From: Flavobacteriales bacterium UBA4585
GTDB taxonomy: Bacteria; Bacteroidota; Bacteroidia; Flavobacteriales; Schleiferiaceae
NCBI GenBank assembly: GCA_949487015.1
Contig: CATAQZ010000163.1
Span: forward strand, 1 to 10,561
DNA length: 10,561 nucleotides
Direction of reading: 5' to 3'
Part shown: one piece after another, positions 1 to 6,564 of the stretch
How positions within the stretch are numbered: the first letter of the stretch is position 1
Layout of the letters: every line of letters starts with the position of its first letter
Notes under the pieces: model-generated
Told to the model about the DNA's origin: nothing
Database searches by the model: none
What the model saw: the letters and a program-made list of their open reading frames with translations, nothing else
Position numbers and translations under genes: made by a program

Positions 1-728
1 GCGGCGGTTATAAAACTATCAAGGCGATCTAAAGCGCCACCGTGACCGGGTAAAAATACGCCTGAATCTTTGATATCAGCTTCCCGTTTTAATGAAGAGG
101 CTACCAGGTCTCCGAAAGGCGCAGTAATCGCAACAGTCAAGGCTAGGGAAAGCGCTGCCGATGCAGAGGTCCATCCGATGTAATGATTCACTACCACGCC
201 GACAATCAAGGTGCCGATGATGCCTCCAATAAAACCCTCAATGGTTTTTTTGGGAGAGAGTTTTGGAGCCAAAGGACGTTTGCCGAACTGTCGGCCTGCG
301 AGGTAAGCGAAGGTGTCGCTGGACCAAATCATAATGAAGATGAAAAGAATGAGCCAGGGGAAATCTTCAGCGACTTGAATGAGATACGCCATAGGCAACC
401 ATATATAGGCTAGTGCGAATAAACCTCGACGCATTTCGTGCGCTGGACGTTTCGAGCGCAGCAATGATAATGCAAGAAGTACACCTATGAAAAGGGTAGA
501 GGATATAAGTTCCATGGGGCTGCCCCAGCCAAAAAATACGCCAAGCGTAAGGGCGGAAGCGGTAAAGGTGAGTAATGGAAACCTGCTTTGTACATCTAAA
601 ATTCGCGCAACTTCATTTAACAAAAGCAATGCGAATACTGCCAATAAATAAGGGCCGAAGTCACTGTAGCCAAAGGTGCCAATAAGAACCAGGGCATAAA
701 TCCCACCAAAGAGCGCGCGCTTTCCCAT
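1..728 (-). CDS. cdsA: Phosphatidate cytidylyltransferase, C-terminus cut by window edge
   Basis: Makes CDP-diacylglycerol from phosphatidic acid and CTP at the inner membrane, the branch point for all phospholipids. Translation from the ATG at 728-726 stays open for 242 codons to the left edge. It is rich in hydrophobic segments (about residues 5-20, 26-38, 76-90, 101-118, 124-136, 164-181, 188-204), as expected of a polytopic enzyme. A conserved block with WSSD, AGRQFGK and SPKKTIEG is at 135-165. The family signature with SLKR, IKD and PGHGGALDRLD is at 212-236, so only a few to some tens of residues are missing. The start ATG overlaps the stop of the LUD gene by one base (TAATG), so translation is probably coupled and the two genes share a transcript. 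No frame damage is visible. The identification is secure from the signature; the exact end is unknown. Confidence 0.95.
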   Translation of the reverse strand, partial: MGKRALFGGIYALVLIGTFGYSDFGPYLLAVFALLLLNEVARILDVQSRFPLLTFTASALTLGVFFGWGSPMELISSTLFIGVLLALSLLRSKRPAHEMRRGLFALAYIWLPMAYLIQVAEDFPWLILFIFIMIWSSDTFAYLAGRQFGKRPLAPKLSPKKTIEGFIGGIIGTLIVGVVVNHYIGWTSASAALSLALTVAITAPFGDLVASSLKREADIKDSGVFLPGHGGALDRLDSFITA

Positions 729-1345
729 TAGGCCTCGTCTTCAATCAAAATTAAAAAGACCGTCCTTCCTTTGTTTGGATCTGCAGATGCCAATTCTACC
801 GCTTGATCGTGCGGTGCACGGATTACAGCAATATTCGAAGGCCTATTCTCACGGTACTTTTGATTGATTGCAGTTAGACCGTCTCTAAGATTTGGTACGA
901 TTTGAGAGGTGTACGCAATGAGAACATGATGTTGCGGAAGGTCACCTAGTTTTCTGCCACCCGTGTGGTGCGAATGGATCATAATACCCCCATTAAATGC
1001 AATGAGCGCCTCACAGGTGCTTAGTACTGCTGGAAACTGACCGTCGTTCTCAAAAGTGGTGTCCAATTTTGTGTGGTTACTCCAATCTGCGATTGTAGGG
1101 CTCGAAATATATACTCCACGCCATTGATGATCACCGGCGTATTGTTCTAAAGAATGAACGGCTTCTTGTAAGCTAGTACAGTACATGAAATTACCACCAC
1201 CCTCGGTGAAGGTTTGGACGAACTTCACATCTAAAGGTTCCTCTTTCTTAGGAGCGAACTTTCCGGCAGTACTTTCCTCGGTCTTCTCGCTTTTACCGAG
1301 AAGGCTAGTTTTGAGCTTTGAAAGAAATCCAGAGGATTTTGCCAT
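728..1345 (-). CDS. LUD-domain protein (LutC/YkgG-like), function unassigned
   Basis: A 205-residue protein. The first 40 or so residues are basic and low in complexity. The rest resembles the LUD domain of LutC/YkgG proteins: a segment CEALIAFNGGIMIHSH at 111-126, then GRKLGDLPQHHVLIAYTSQIV at 130-150, in the positions where LUD proteins carry their conserved nucleotide-like fold and the LP-x-x-H-V strand. LutC acts with LutA and LutB in lactate oxidation, but no iron-sulfur partner (LutA/LutB) is present here. The neighbours are ftsH upstream and cdsA downstream, so a lactate role is not supported by context. The gene lies just after the ftsH terminator and has its own candidate promoter, then couples to cdsA by TAATG. 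From recall, flavobacterial genomes often have a LUD protein in this place. Family moderately sure, function unknown. Confidence 0.75.
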   Translation of the reverse strand: MAKSSGFLSKLKTSLLGKSEKTEESTAGKFAPKKEEPLDVKFVQTFTEGGGNFMYCTSLQEAVHSLEQYAGDHQWRGVYISSPTIADWSNHTKLDTTFENDGQFPAVLSTCEALIAFNGGIMIHSHHTGGRKLGDLPQHHVLIAYTSQIVPNLRDGLTAINQKYRENRPSNIAVIRAPHDQAVELASADPNKGRTVFLILIEDEA

Positions 1346-1364
1346 GGCGCGACAGACATTTATT

Positions 1365-1372
1365 CAAAAATA
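1365..1372 (-). promoter_or_regulatory. Candidate -7 box for the LUD-cdsA unit
   Basis: On the minus strand this reads TATTTTTG, an exact match to the Bacteroidota TAnnTTTG form, ending 19 bases before the LUD gene start. It lies downstream of the ftsH terminator, where a new promoter is needed. No clear TTG is seen at 17-20 bases upstream, so the match is only half of a promoter. Confidence 0.4.
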
Positions 1373-1418
1373 ATACGTGCAGGCTAAATACTACCGCCCG
1401 CGCCTTGTAGCTATTAAC

Positions 1419-1447
1419 AAAAAACCGCGGCCCATTGGGCCGCGGTT
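1419..1447 (-). terminator. Rho-independent terminator after ftsH
   Basis: A perfect 11-base-pair stem (AACCGCGGCCC at 1423-1433 with its complement at 1437-1447) and a 3-base loop, mostly G+C. On the minus strand it is followed by a run of six T (1424-1419). It begins 26 bases after the ftsH stop codon and is the strongest hairpin I see in the window. It should end the rsfS-ftsH transcript and separate it from the LUD-cdsA unit. Confidence 0.9.
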
Positions 1448-1473
1448 CTTAAGTTTCACAATCTGCTAAAGGC

Positions 1474-3660
1474 TTATACTTCCTTCGTTGCAGCTTCGTC
1501 ATTGGAGGTGTCTGCTTCTTCTGCAACAGCAGGTTTGTTAGTATCCTCCGTCGTTTTTTCGGTATTTATCTCTTCAGAGGCGGGTGCTTCGGCTTCTGGA
1601 GTGGATTCGGTTAGAGCTTCAGCAGGATCTGCCTCAGCTTTTTCCTCCTTTTTTTCTTCTTCTTTGTCCCAAGGACGTTTTCCAAAGATCTCCTCTACAT
1701 TTTCTTTGAAGATGACTTCTTTTTCAAGCAATAGATTCGCCAGTTGGTCCAATTTTTCACGATTGTTTTCCAGCATCTCAATAGCCCGTTCGTACTGCTT
1801 TTCTATAATCTTGCTTATTTCCTTATCTATGGTTTCGGCTGTTTGCTCTGAATACGGTTTGTCCATTGCGTATTCGTTTTGACCCTGACTATCATAGTAG
1901 GTTACATTTCCGAGCACATCATTTAATCCATAAACCGTTACCATTGCACGCGCTTGTTTAGTCACCTTTTCAAGGTCACTCAGTGCACCTGTAGAGATTT
2001 TTTCAAAAATGACTTTCTCTGCAGCGCGACCACCCATGGTGGCACACATTTCGTCTAACATCTGTTCAGCCGTGGTGATTTGGCGTTCTTCTGGAAGGTA
2101 CCATGCGGCACCCAGAGATCGACCGCGTGGAACAATGGTTACTTTCACTAACGGTGCTGCGTGTTCAAGCAACCAAGACGTTGCAGCATGTCCTGCCTCA
2201 TGGTAGGCAATGACTTTCTTTTCTGCTTCGGTTATGATTTTCGTTTTCTTCTCAAGTCCACCTACTATGCGGTCAACAGCATCTAAAAAGTCTTGCTTAC
2301 CTACAACTTTGTGCTCCTTGCGAGCAGCAATAAGTGCGGCTTCGTTACAAACGTTTGCGATATCTGCACCAGAGAAACCTGGGGTCTGTTTACTCAAAAG
2401 CGCTACATCTACGCTGTCGTCTGTTTTGATTCCTTTGAGGTGAACATCGAAAATGGCTTCTCTTTCGGTTAATTCAGGCAGATCAACGTAGATAATGCGG
2501 TCAAAACGACCAGCACGCATTAAAGCGCGGTCCAAAATATCAGCCCGATTCGTGGCGGCCATAACAATCACATGTTCGTTAGTGCCAAAGCCATCCATTT
2601 CGGTGAGTAACTGGTTCAAAGTGTTTTCACGTTCATCATTGCCTCCAGAGAAGTTGTTTTTTCCTCTAGCTCGACCGATCGCATCTATCTCATCAATGAA
2701 GATGATACAGGGTGATTTTTCTTTTGCTTGCTTGAAGAGGTCACGAACGCGTGACGCACCTACACCAACAAACATTTCTACAAAATCCGAACCCGATAGT
2801 GAGAAGAATGGTACTTTGGCTTCACCTGCAACTGCCTTTGCGAGCAAAGTCTTACCGGTTCCTGGAGGGCCCGATAGCATCACGCCCTTTGGGATACGAC
2901 CACCTAGATCTGTGTATTTCTTTGGATTTTTTAAGAAGTCCACGACCTCTAAAACCTCTTCTTTCGCACCAGTCATTCCGGCTACATCGTTGAATGTGGT
3001 TTTTACTTCGGTATCCTTATCAAATACCTTAGCCCGCGATTTACCGATATTGAAAATTTGAGAACCGCCACCAGCACCACCGCCGGCACCACCTGACATT
3101 CGACGCATTAGGAACATCCATACTGCAACCATCAGTACTAATGGTAAAATCCACGATAGGATATCACCAAAGAAATTATCTTGTGTCTGGTAATTCACAG
3201 GAATACGGTCTTTAACATCGCGTATCTCATAGTATTCTTTGAGCCTATCTTCAAAAGTGGTAGAAGGCATTTCAAAAACATAATGCGGTCCTGGATTTAA
3301 ATCCTTGCCGAGATTGCTTTCACTGACTTCATCGTAGCGTTCGCTTTCGCGTAAGCTCTCTTCTTTTATGAAAACTTGAACCTTTCGTTCGTTCACGATA
3401 TTTACGCGATCTACATCGCCAAGCTCAAGCGCTTGCTCAAATTCCTGATAGTTGGAATTCTTTGCGCTAAAACTCATCGCTGTGAAGATTTGCATACCTA
3501 TGAACAGCGCAAAGACGACAATATAAATCCAATAAAAATTGAATTTATTGCCACCTTTTTTCGGTGTGCCGGGCTTTTTGCCGTCACCGTTCGTGCCTTT
3601 GTTTTTTGCAAACTGTTTTTTCAGTTTGTCTATTTGATTTTGGTTGGGATTATCCGCCAT
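1474..3660 (-). CDS. ftsH: ATP-dependent zinc metalloprotease FtsH
   Basis: Hexameric membrane AAA+ protease that extracts and degrades membrane and short-lived cytosolic proteins. The order of parts is typical: a basic, Asn/Lys/Gly-rich N-terminus; membrane segment about 41-62; extracytoplasmic domain about 63-162; second membrane segment about 163-185; Gly-rich linker 189-199; AAA+ module with Walker A GPPGTGKT at 264-271, pore motif FVG at 297-299, Walker B IIFIDEID at 319-326, and second region of homology with arginine fingers ending GRFDR at 384-388; M41 protease with HEAGH at 487-491 and the likely third zinc ligand Asp562 in SDLEKVT. At 728 residues it is longer than the 644-647 residues of the E. 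coli protein, mainly through an acidic Glu/Ala/Thr-rich tail from about 664. The start lies 5 bases after rsfS, so the two are probably co-transcribed. All catalytic motifs are intact. Confidence 0.98.
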   Translation of the reverse strand: MADNPNQNQIDKLKKQFAKNKGTNGDGKKPGTPKKGGNKFNFYWIYIVVFALFIGMQIFTAMSFSAKNSNYQEFEQALELGDVDRVNIVNERKVQVFIKEESLRESERYDEVSESNLGKDLNPGPHYVFEMPSTTFEDRLKEYYEIRDVKDRIPVNYQTQDNFFGDILSWILPLVLMVAVWMFLMRRMSGGAGGGAGGGSQIFNIGKSRAKVFDKDTEVKTTFNDVAGMTGAKEEVLEVVDFLKNPKKYTDLGGRIPKGVMLSGPPGTGKTLLAKAVAGEAKVPFFSLSGSDFVEMFVGVGASRVRDLFKQAKEKSPCIIFIDEIDAIGRARGKNNFSGGNDERENTLNQLLTEMDGFGTNEHVIVMAATNRADILDRALMRAGRFDRIIYVDLPELTEREAIFDVHLKGIKTDDSVDVALLSKQTPGFSGADIANVCNEAALIAARKEHKVVGKQDFLDAVDRIVGGLEKKTKIITEAEKKVIAYHEAGHAATSWLLEHAAPLVKVTIVPRGRSLGAAWYLPEERQITTAEQMLDEMCATMGGRAAEKVIFEKISTGALSDLEKVTKQARAMVTVYGLNDVLGNVTYYDSQGQNEYAMDKPYSEQTAETIDKEISKIIEKQYERAIEMLENNREKLDQLANLLLEKEVIFKENVEEIFGKRPWDKEEEKKEEKAEADPAEALTESTPEAEAPASEEINTEKTTEDTNKPAVAEEADTSNDEAATKEV

Positions 3661-3665
3661 AAGGC

Positions 3666-4037
3666 TTAATCGTTTTCTATAATGGTTATTTCTGCATCAC
3701 CCCAAAGGCCCTCTAAATCGTAAAATTCACGGATGCCCTTTTGGAAGACGTGCACCACAACGGTGACATAATCCATGAGTACCCATTCTGAATTTTCGCG
3801 TCCCTCAATGTGCCATGGTCTATCTCCAACGTTTTCACGTACCACTTTGTGCACGCTATCGGCTAAAGAATTTACTTGAGTATTCGAATTTCCTTCGGCT
3901 ATGATGAAAAAATCAGTAACTGCATTTTCTATTTCTCGTAGGTCTAAAACAGTAATGTTCTCTCCTTTGATTTCCTGTAGTCCTTCTACGACAAATTTCT
4001 TGACGAGCTCAGACGAAGCTTCGGGTTTTGTATGCAT
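3666..4037 (-). CDS. rsfS: Ribosomal silencing factor RsfS
   Basis: A 123-residue member of the RsfS/Iojap (DUF143) family, which binds ribosomal protein uL14 on the large subunit and blocks subunit joining when nutrients are low. Seen in the sequence are the family blocks VLDLREIENAVTDFFIIAEG at 30-49, PWHIEGRENSEWVLMDY at 74-90, and the near-invariant VVVHVF followed by REFYDLEGLWGDAE at 93-116. Length fits the family. The ATG at 4037 is preceded by a good Bacteroidota-type promoter. The gene is first in a unit with ftsH, 5 bases downstream. It is divergent from birA across 76 bases. No anomalies are visible. Confidence 0.95.
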   Translation of the reverse strand: MHTKPEASSELVKKFVVEGLQEIKGENITVLDLREIENAVTDFFIIAEGNSNTQVNSLADSVHKVVRENVGDRPWHIEGRENSEWVLMDYVTVVVHVFQKGIREFYDLEGLWGDAEITIIEND

Positions 4038-4057
4038 TAAAATGTATTGTGTATTTG
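4028..4057 (+). promoter_or_regulatory. Weak candidate promoter for birA
   Basis: On the plus strand TTG (4028-4030), 19 bases, then TGTATTTG (4050-4057), one mismatch from TAnnTTTG. It would overlap the rsfS start and give a leader of roughly 50 bases before the birA ATG at 4114. Offered because birA must be transcribed from this divergent gap, but the match is not strong. Confidence 0.3.
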
Positions 4058-4069
4058 TTCTTAAATTAC

Positions 4070-4101
4070 CAAAACATATGCCATCTTCGGCTTTGGATCA
4101 A
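4070..4101 (-). promoter_or_regulatory. Promoter for rsfS-ftsH
   Basis: On the minus strand TTG (4101-4099), a 20-base spacer, then TATGTTTTG (4078-4070), which is the Bacteroidota TAnnTTTG box with one extra base. It sits 32 bases before the rsfS start, giving a short leader. Position and form both suit the primary sigma factor of this phylum. Confidence 0.5.
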
Positions 4102-4113
4102 TAATGAGGCACA

Positions 4114-4839
4114 ATGTCGGGAATTCTTCCCTTTTATAGGCTAAAATTAGTAGATAGTACGCAGCTGGAATTAAAGCGAATGCTGCGGCAGCAAGGTGAA
4201 TTGAAGTCATTCACAGCTGTGCTTGCCGCACATCAAAGTAAAGGCCGTGGACGCGGGGTGTCAAAGTGGCACGATTCCCCGGAAAGTAGTATGTTATTGT
4301 CCATATATGTCAAATGGCCCATTCCTTTGAAGGAGAGTTTTGAAGTAAATCAACGGGTTTGTGTTGCGCTTAAGCCGCTACTCCCTCAAGAGGTGTTGTT
4401 TAAATGGCCGAACGATCTAATGATAGGGGTGAAGAAATTAGGCGGAATGTTGATAGAGAACCACTGGTCAGGTGGAGGGATAAAGAGCAGTAGTATTGGT
4501 ATTGGAATAAATGTTGACCGAACAGAAGATGCCCTTCCTCGGGCCGCGTTTTTGAATGAATGGAGCGGGGAGGAGAATACTCCAGAGGCTTTGGCCAAAC
4601 GCATCCAAAAGCAGTTTTCCGTAGCACTCACAAGAGATTACCATGTAAAAGTACTCGAGAAGGCTTACCATGATGTTTTGTGGGGATTAGATGCACCTCA
4701 ATGCTACGTTATTAATGAGCGCGAAGAAGAGGCAACAGTAGAATCGGTTGCTTCAAACGGTCGATTAACGCTTCTCTTTAAGGACGGTAATGTACAGTCC
4801 TTCGATATCGATGAAGTTAAGTGGGTAGATCCTAATTAA
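4114..4839 (+). CDS. birA: Biotin--[acetyl-CoA-carboxylase] ligase, no DNA-binding domain
   Basis: Activates biotin to biotinyl-AMP and transfers it to the lysine of biotin carboxyl carrier proteins in the cytosol. A 241-residue single-function enzyme: it starts directly in the catalytic domain and lacks the N-terminal helix-turn-helix of E. coli BirA, so it should not act as a repressor. Visible motifs are DSTQ at 14-17, HQSKGRGRGVSKW at 40-52 (the biotin/AMP-binding loop), FKWPNDLMIGVKKLGGMLIE at 96-115, and IGIGINV at 128-134. A small C-terminal domain occupies about 197-238. The upstream ATG at 4104 is in another frame and closes within 12 codons, so 4114 is the likely start. It is divergent from rsfS and convergent with pyrE, with 3 bases between the stops. 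Confidence 0.93.
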   Translation: MSGILPFYRLKLVDSTQLELKRMLRQQGELKSFTAVLAAHQSKGRGRGVSKWHDSPESSMLLSIYVKWPIPLKESFEVNQRVCVALKPLLPQEVLFKWPNDLMIGVKKLGGMLIENHWSGGGIKSSSIGIGINVDRTEDALPRAAFLNEWSGEENTPEALAKRIQKQFSVALTRDYHVKVLEKAYHDVLWGLDAPQCYVINEREEEATVESVASNGRLTLLFKDGNVQSFDIDEVKWVDPN

Positions 4840-4842
4840 AAA

Positions 4843-5484
4843 TTACTTTCCCCATTCATCGGGTTGCTCGCGCCATTCTTTGAGTAGATCTATTTGTGCT
4901 TCGACAATAGCTCCTTGCTGAACAGCTTGCTCCAGTAAATGATGGTAATCGCTTAAAGTGTTGAGACGAATTCCAGCCTTTTCGAAGTTGGCTCGAGACA
5001 ATTCAAAATCATAAGTAAAGATGGCCAGCATGCCCATGACACGTGCTCCGGCCTCCTTTAATGCATCAACAGCTTTTAGGGATGAACCTCCGGTAGAGAT
5101 TAAATCTTCTATGACGATCACCGAAGCGCCACTTTCTAAGTAACCCTCAACCTGATTTTGACGTCCATGGCCTTTAGCCTTGTCGCGAACATAAACAAAC
5201 GGTACGCCTAAGTATTCCGCTACGAGCATACCAATGGCAATGGCTCCTGTAGCTACGCCGGCGATGTAATCTGGCTTGCCGTAAATCTCTTCAATCTGCT
5301 TTGCAAATTCTATTTTCAAGAAATTTCGAATGGTTGGAAAGCTTAGTGTAAGCCGATTGTCACAATAAATTGGACTTTTCCACCCGCTAGCCCATGTAAA
5401 TGGATTTTCAGGTTGTAATTTGATGGCCTTAATTTGCAATAAGCTCTCCGCAGTTTGAAGGGCAACTTGTTTGTTTTGTATCAT
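4843..5484 (-). CDS. pyrE: Orotate phosphoribosyltransferase
   Basis: Converts orotate and PRPP to orotidine 5'-monophosphate, the fifth step of UMP synthesis. The 213 residues fit the family. The PRPP-binding motif VIVIEDLISTGGSS is at 122-135. The flexible catalytic loop RDKAKGHGRQNQVEG is at 100-114, with the expected lysines and histidine. The N-terminal FTWASGWKSPIYCDNR at 29-44 is the substrate-binding segment of this enzyme. The gene stands alone on its strand: convergent with birA, divergent from the NUDIX gene. Its ATG (5484-5482) overlaps the NUDIX ATG on the opposite strand. A full consensus promoter begins 4 bases upstream, inside the NUDIX coding region, so the message is expected to have almost no leader. 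Identification is secure. Confidence 0.97.
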   Translation of the reverse strand: MIQNKQVALQTAESLLQIKAIKLQPENPFTWASGWKSPIYCDNRLTLSFPTIRNFLKIEFAKQIEEIYGKPDYIAGVATGAIAIGMLVAEYLGVPFVYVRDKAKGHGRQNQVEGYLESGASVIVIEDLISTGGSSLKAVDALKEAGARVMGMLAIFTYDFELSRANFEKAGIRLNTLSDYHHLLEQAVQQGAIVEAQIDLLKEWREQPDEWGK

Positions 5485-6100
5485 GCTTCAAAATTACACC
5501 AAAGTTTTCATTCACAAGGCCATTTTGGTCGCGGTCCCTGGTGCGTTTGCACCGGAGTTTATTAACAGCTTATCCACTGCTAGACGTCTCCAAAAGTGGT
5601 TAAAGGGCTGTTATAAAGAACCCGCTAAGCAGGTGATAGAGATCGGTATCGACCATGACTTTTGGTCTTTATTTATGTCTTTACATCATCAAATAATTGC
5701 TGGTGGAGGTTGGGTTAGTAATCCTGAAGGCCAATTATTGGTCATTGAGCGAAATGGAAAATTAGACCTTCCTAAAGGAAAGTTGGAATCAAGGGAAACT
5801 ATTGCGGTTTGTGCCGTTCGAGAAGTGGAGGAGGAATGCCGCGTCAAGCGATGTAAAATTGTCGGGCCAGCTGTTAAGACCTATCATTGCTACATTCACA
5901 AAGGAGCCTTTGCGCTGAAGACGACGTTCTGGTTTCCTATGACAACTGATTATTCAAAAAAACTCAAGCCACAGACTGATGAAGGGATTAGCGCCGTTTA
6001 CTGGGCAACACCCGAACGTATCAAGCAACGTCTTGCAGAAATCCCATCTTACAATAGTCTTGAAGAAGTTTTTCTGAATTTCGTATCCGAAGGAGACTAA
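5483..6100 (+). CDS. NUDIX hydrolase, bacteroidotal two-part type
   Basis: A 205-residue protein from the ATG at 5483. An N-terminal part of about 70 residues (starting MLQNYTKVFIHKAILV) has no motif I can name, but from recall flavobacterial NUDIX proteins often begin with a comparable YKVFVN-type segment. The NUDIX domain follows: AGGGWV at about 73-78, RNGKLDLPKGKLE at 90-102, then the NUDIX box at 99-121. The box keeps the metal-binding REVEEE core, but the usual glycine near its end (REUxEExGU) is Arg here. Such enzymes cleave nucleoside diphosphates linked to another group; the substrate cannot be read from the sequence. A TTG at 5471 in the same frame is an alternative start giving 209 residues, but the ATG fits the family pattern better. 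Starts are shared with pyrE (CATG); the stop overlaps the coaD stop by 4 bases. Confidence 0.88.
   Translation: MLQNYTKVFIHKAILVAVPGAFAPEFINSLSTARRLQKWLKGCYKEPAKQVIEIGIDHDFWSLFMSLHHQIIAGGGWVSNPEGQLLVIERNGKLDLPKGKLESRETIAVCAVREVEEECRVKRCKIVGPAVKTYHCYIHKGAFALKTTFWFPMTTDYSKKLKPQTDEGISAVYWATPERIKQRLAEIPSYNSLEEVFLNFVSEGD
5489..5517 (-). promoter_or_regulatory. pyrE promoter, inside the NUDIX reading frame
   Basis: On the minus strand TTG (5517-5515), an 18-base spacer, and TAATTTTG (5496-5489): an exact match to the Bacteroidota primary-sigma form TTG-N17-20-TAnnTTTG. Only 4 bases separate it from the pyrE ATG, so transcription should start at or very near the start codon. It overlaps codons 3 to 12 of the divergent NUDIX gene. 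This is the best promoter match in the window. Confidence 0.65.
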
Positions 6101-6555
6101 GGTTGTACCGAAGTGGGTACAAATTTCTTAAAATCGCCGCCGTAATTGTAAACTTCGCGAACGATGCTCGAACTGATATATGCATAACGTGCACTGGTTA
6201 AAAGAAAAACCGTTTCTAGTTCAGGAGTCATCTCTCGGTTGGCTTGAGCAATGGCTTTTTCGAATTCAAAATCTGCCGGATTCCGTAGGCCGCGCAACAG
6301 AAAATTCACACCTTCTTGTTGCGCAAAATCTACCGTTAAGCCGTCGTATGTAACCACTTTTATCTTAGGCTCTTTCGAAAAAGTTTGCTCAATCCAAGCA
6401 ATTCTTTGCTCCAAAGAAAAAAGGTAGTTTTTTGCACTGTTTGTACCCACTGCGATGCGAATTTCATCAAACAGCGGAAGTGCACGTTCGATAATATCTA
6501 CGTGACCAAGTGTAATGGGATCAAAGGATCCTGGGAAAAGAGCGATACGTGCCAT
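6097..6555 (-). CDS. coaD: Pantetheine-phosphate adenylyltransferase
   Basis: Transfers AMP from ATP to 4'-phosphopantetheine, giving dephospho-CoA, the penultimate step of coenzyme A synthesis. The 152 residues are close to the usual 155-165. The nucleotidyltransferase motif GSFDPITLGH is at 9-18 (T-x-G-H at 15-18). RGLRNPADFEFE at 88-99 binds the phosphopantetheine/ATP, and ISSSIVRE at 127-134 is the C-terminal ATP-binding motif. It follows ddl by 9 bases on the same strand, so they probably share a transcript. The stop codon TAG overlaps the TAA of the convergent NUDIX gene in the four bases 6097-6100. Nothing odd in the protein. Confidence 0.97.
   Translation of the reverse strand: MARIALFPGSFDPITLGHVDIIERALPLFDEIRIAVGTNSAKNYLFSLEQRIAWIEQTFSKEPKIKVVTYDGLTVDFAQQEGVNFLLRGLRNPADFEFEKAIAQANREMTPELETVFLLTSARYAYISSSIVREVYNYGGDFKKFVPTSVQP
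6103..6122 (+). terminator. Possible weak terminator for the NUDIX transcript, inside coaD
   Basis: An inverted repeat, TTGTACC (6103-6109) and GGTACAA (6116-6122), with a 6-base loop, begins 3 bases after the NUDIX stop and is followed on the plus strand by ATTTCTT. The stem has only three G-C pairs and the T tract is broken, so it may be chance. It lies within the last codons of coaD. Confidence 0.25.
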
Positions 6556-6564
6556 AGGTCGAAG

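Noticed and set aside
183..413. 76-codon open frame on the plus strand within cdsA
   Set aside because: The opposite strand holds an unbroken cdsA frame with all family motifs.
2495..3061. 188-codon open frame on the plus strand opposite ftsH
   Set aside because: It lies wholly within the AAA+ part of a fully intact ftsH, has no recognisable motif, and its Ser/Pro/Lys-rich composition is that of an antisense shadow.
3062..3115. Run of Gly codons resembling a short tandem repeat
   Set aside because: It encodes the Gly-rich linker after the second membrane segment of FtsH, a common trait of the family.
5471..5482. In-frame TTG as the NUDIX start
   Set aside because: It adds only four residues; the ATG at 5483 fits the N-terminal pattern I recall for flavobacterial homologues and no ribosome binding site favours TTG.
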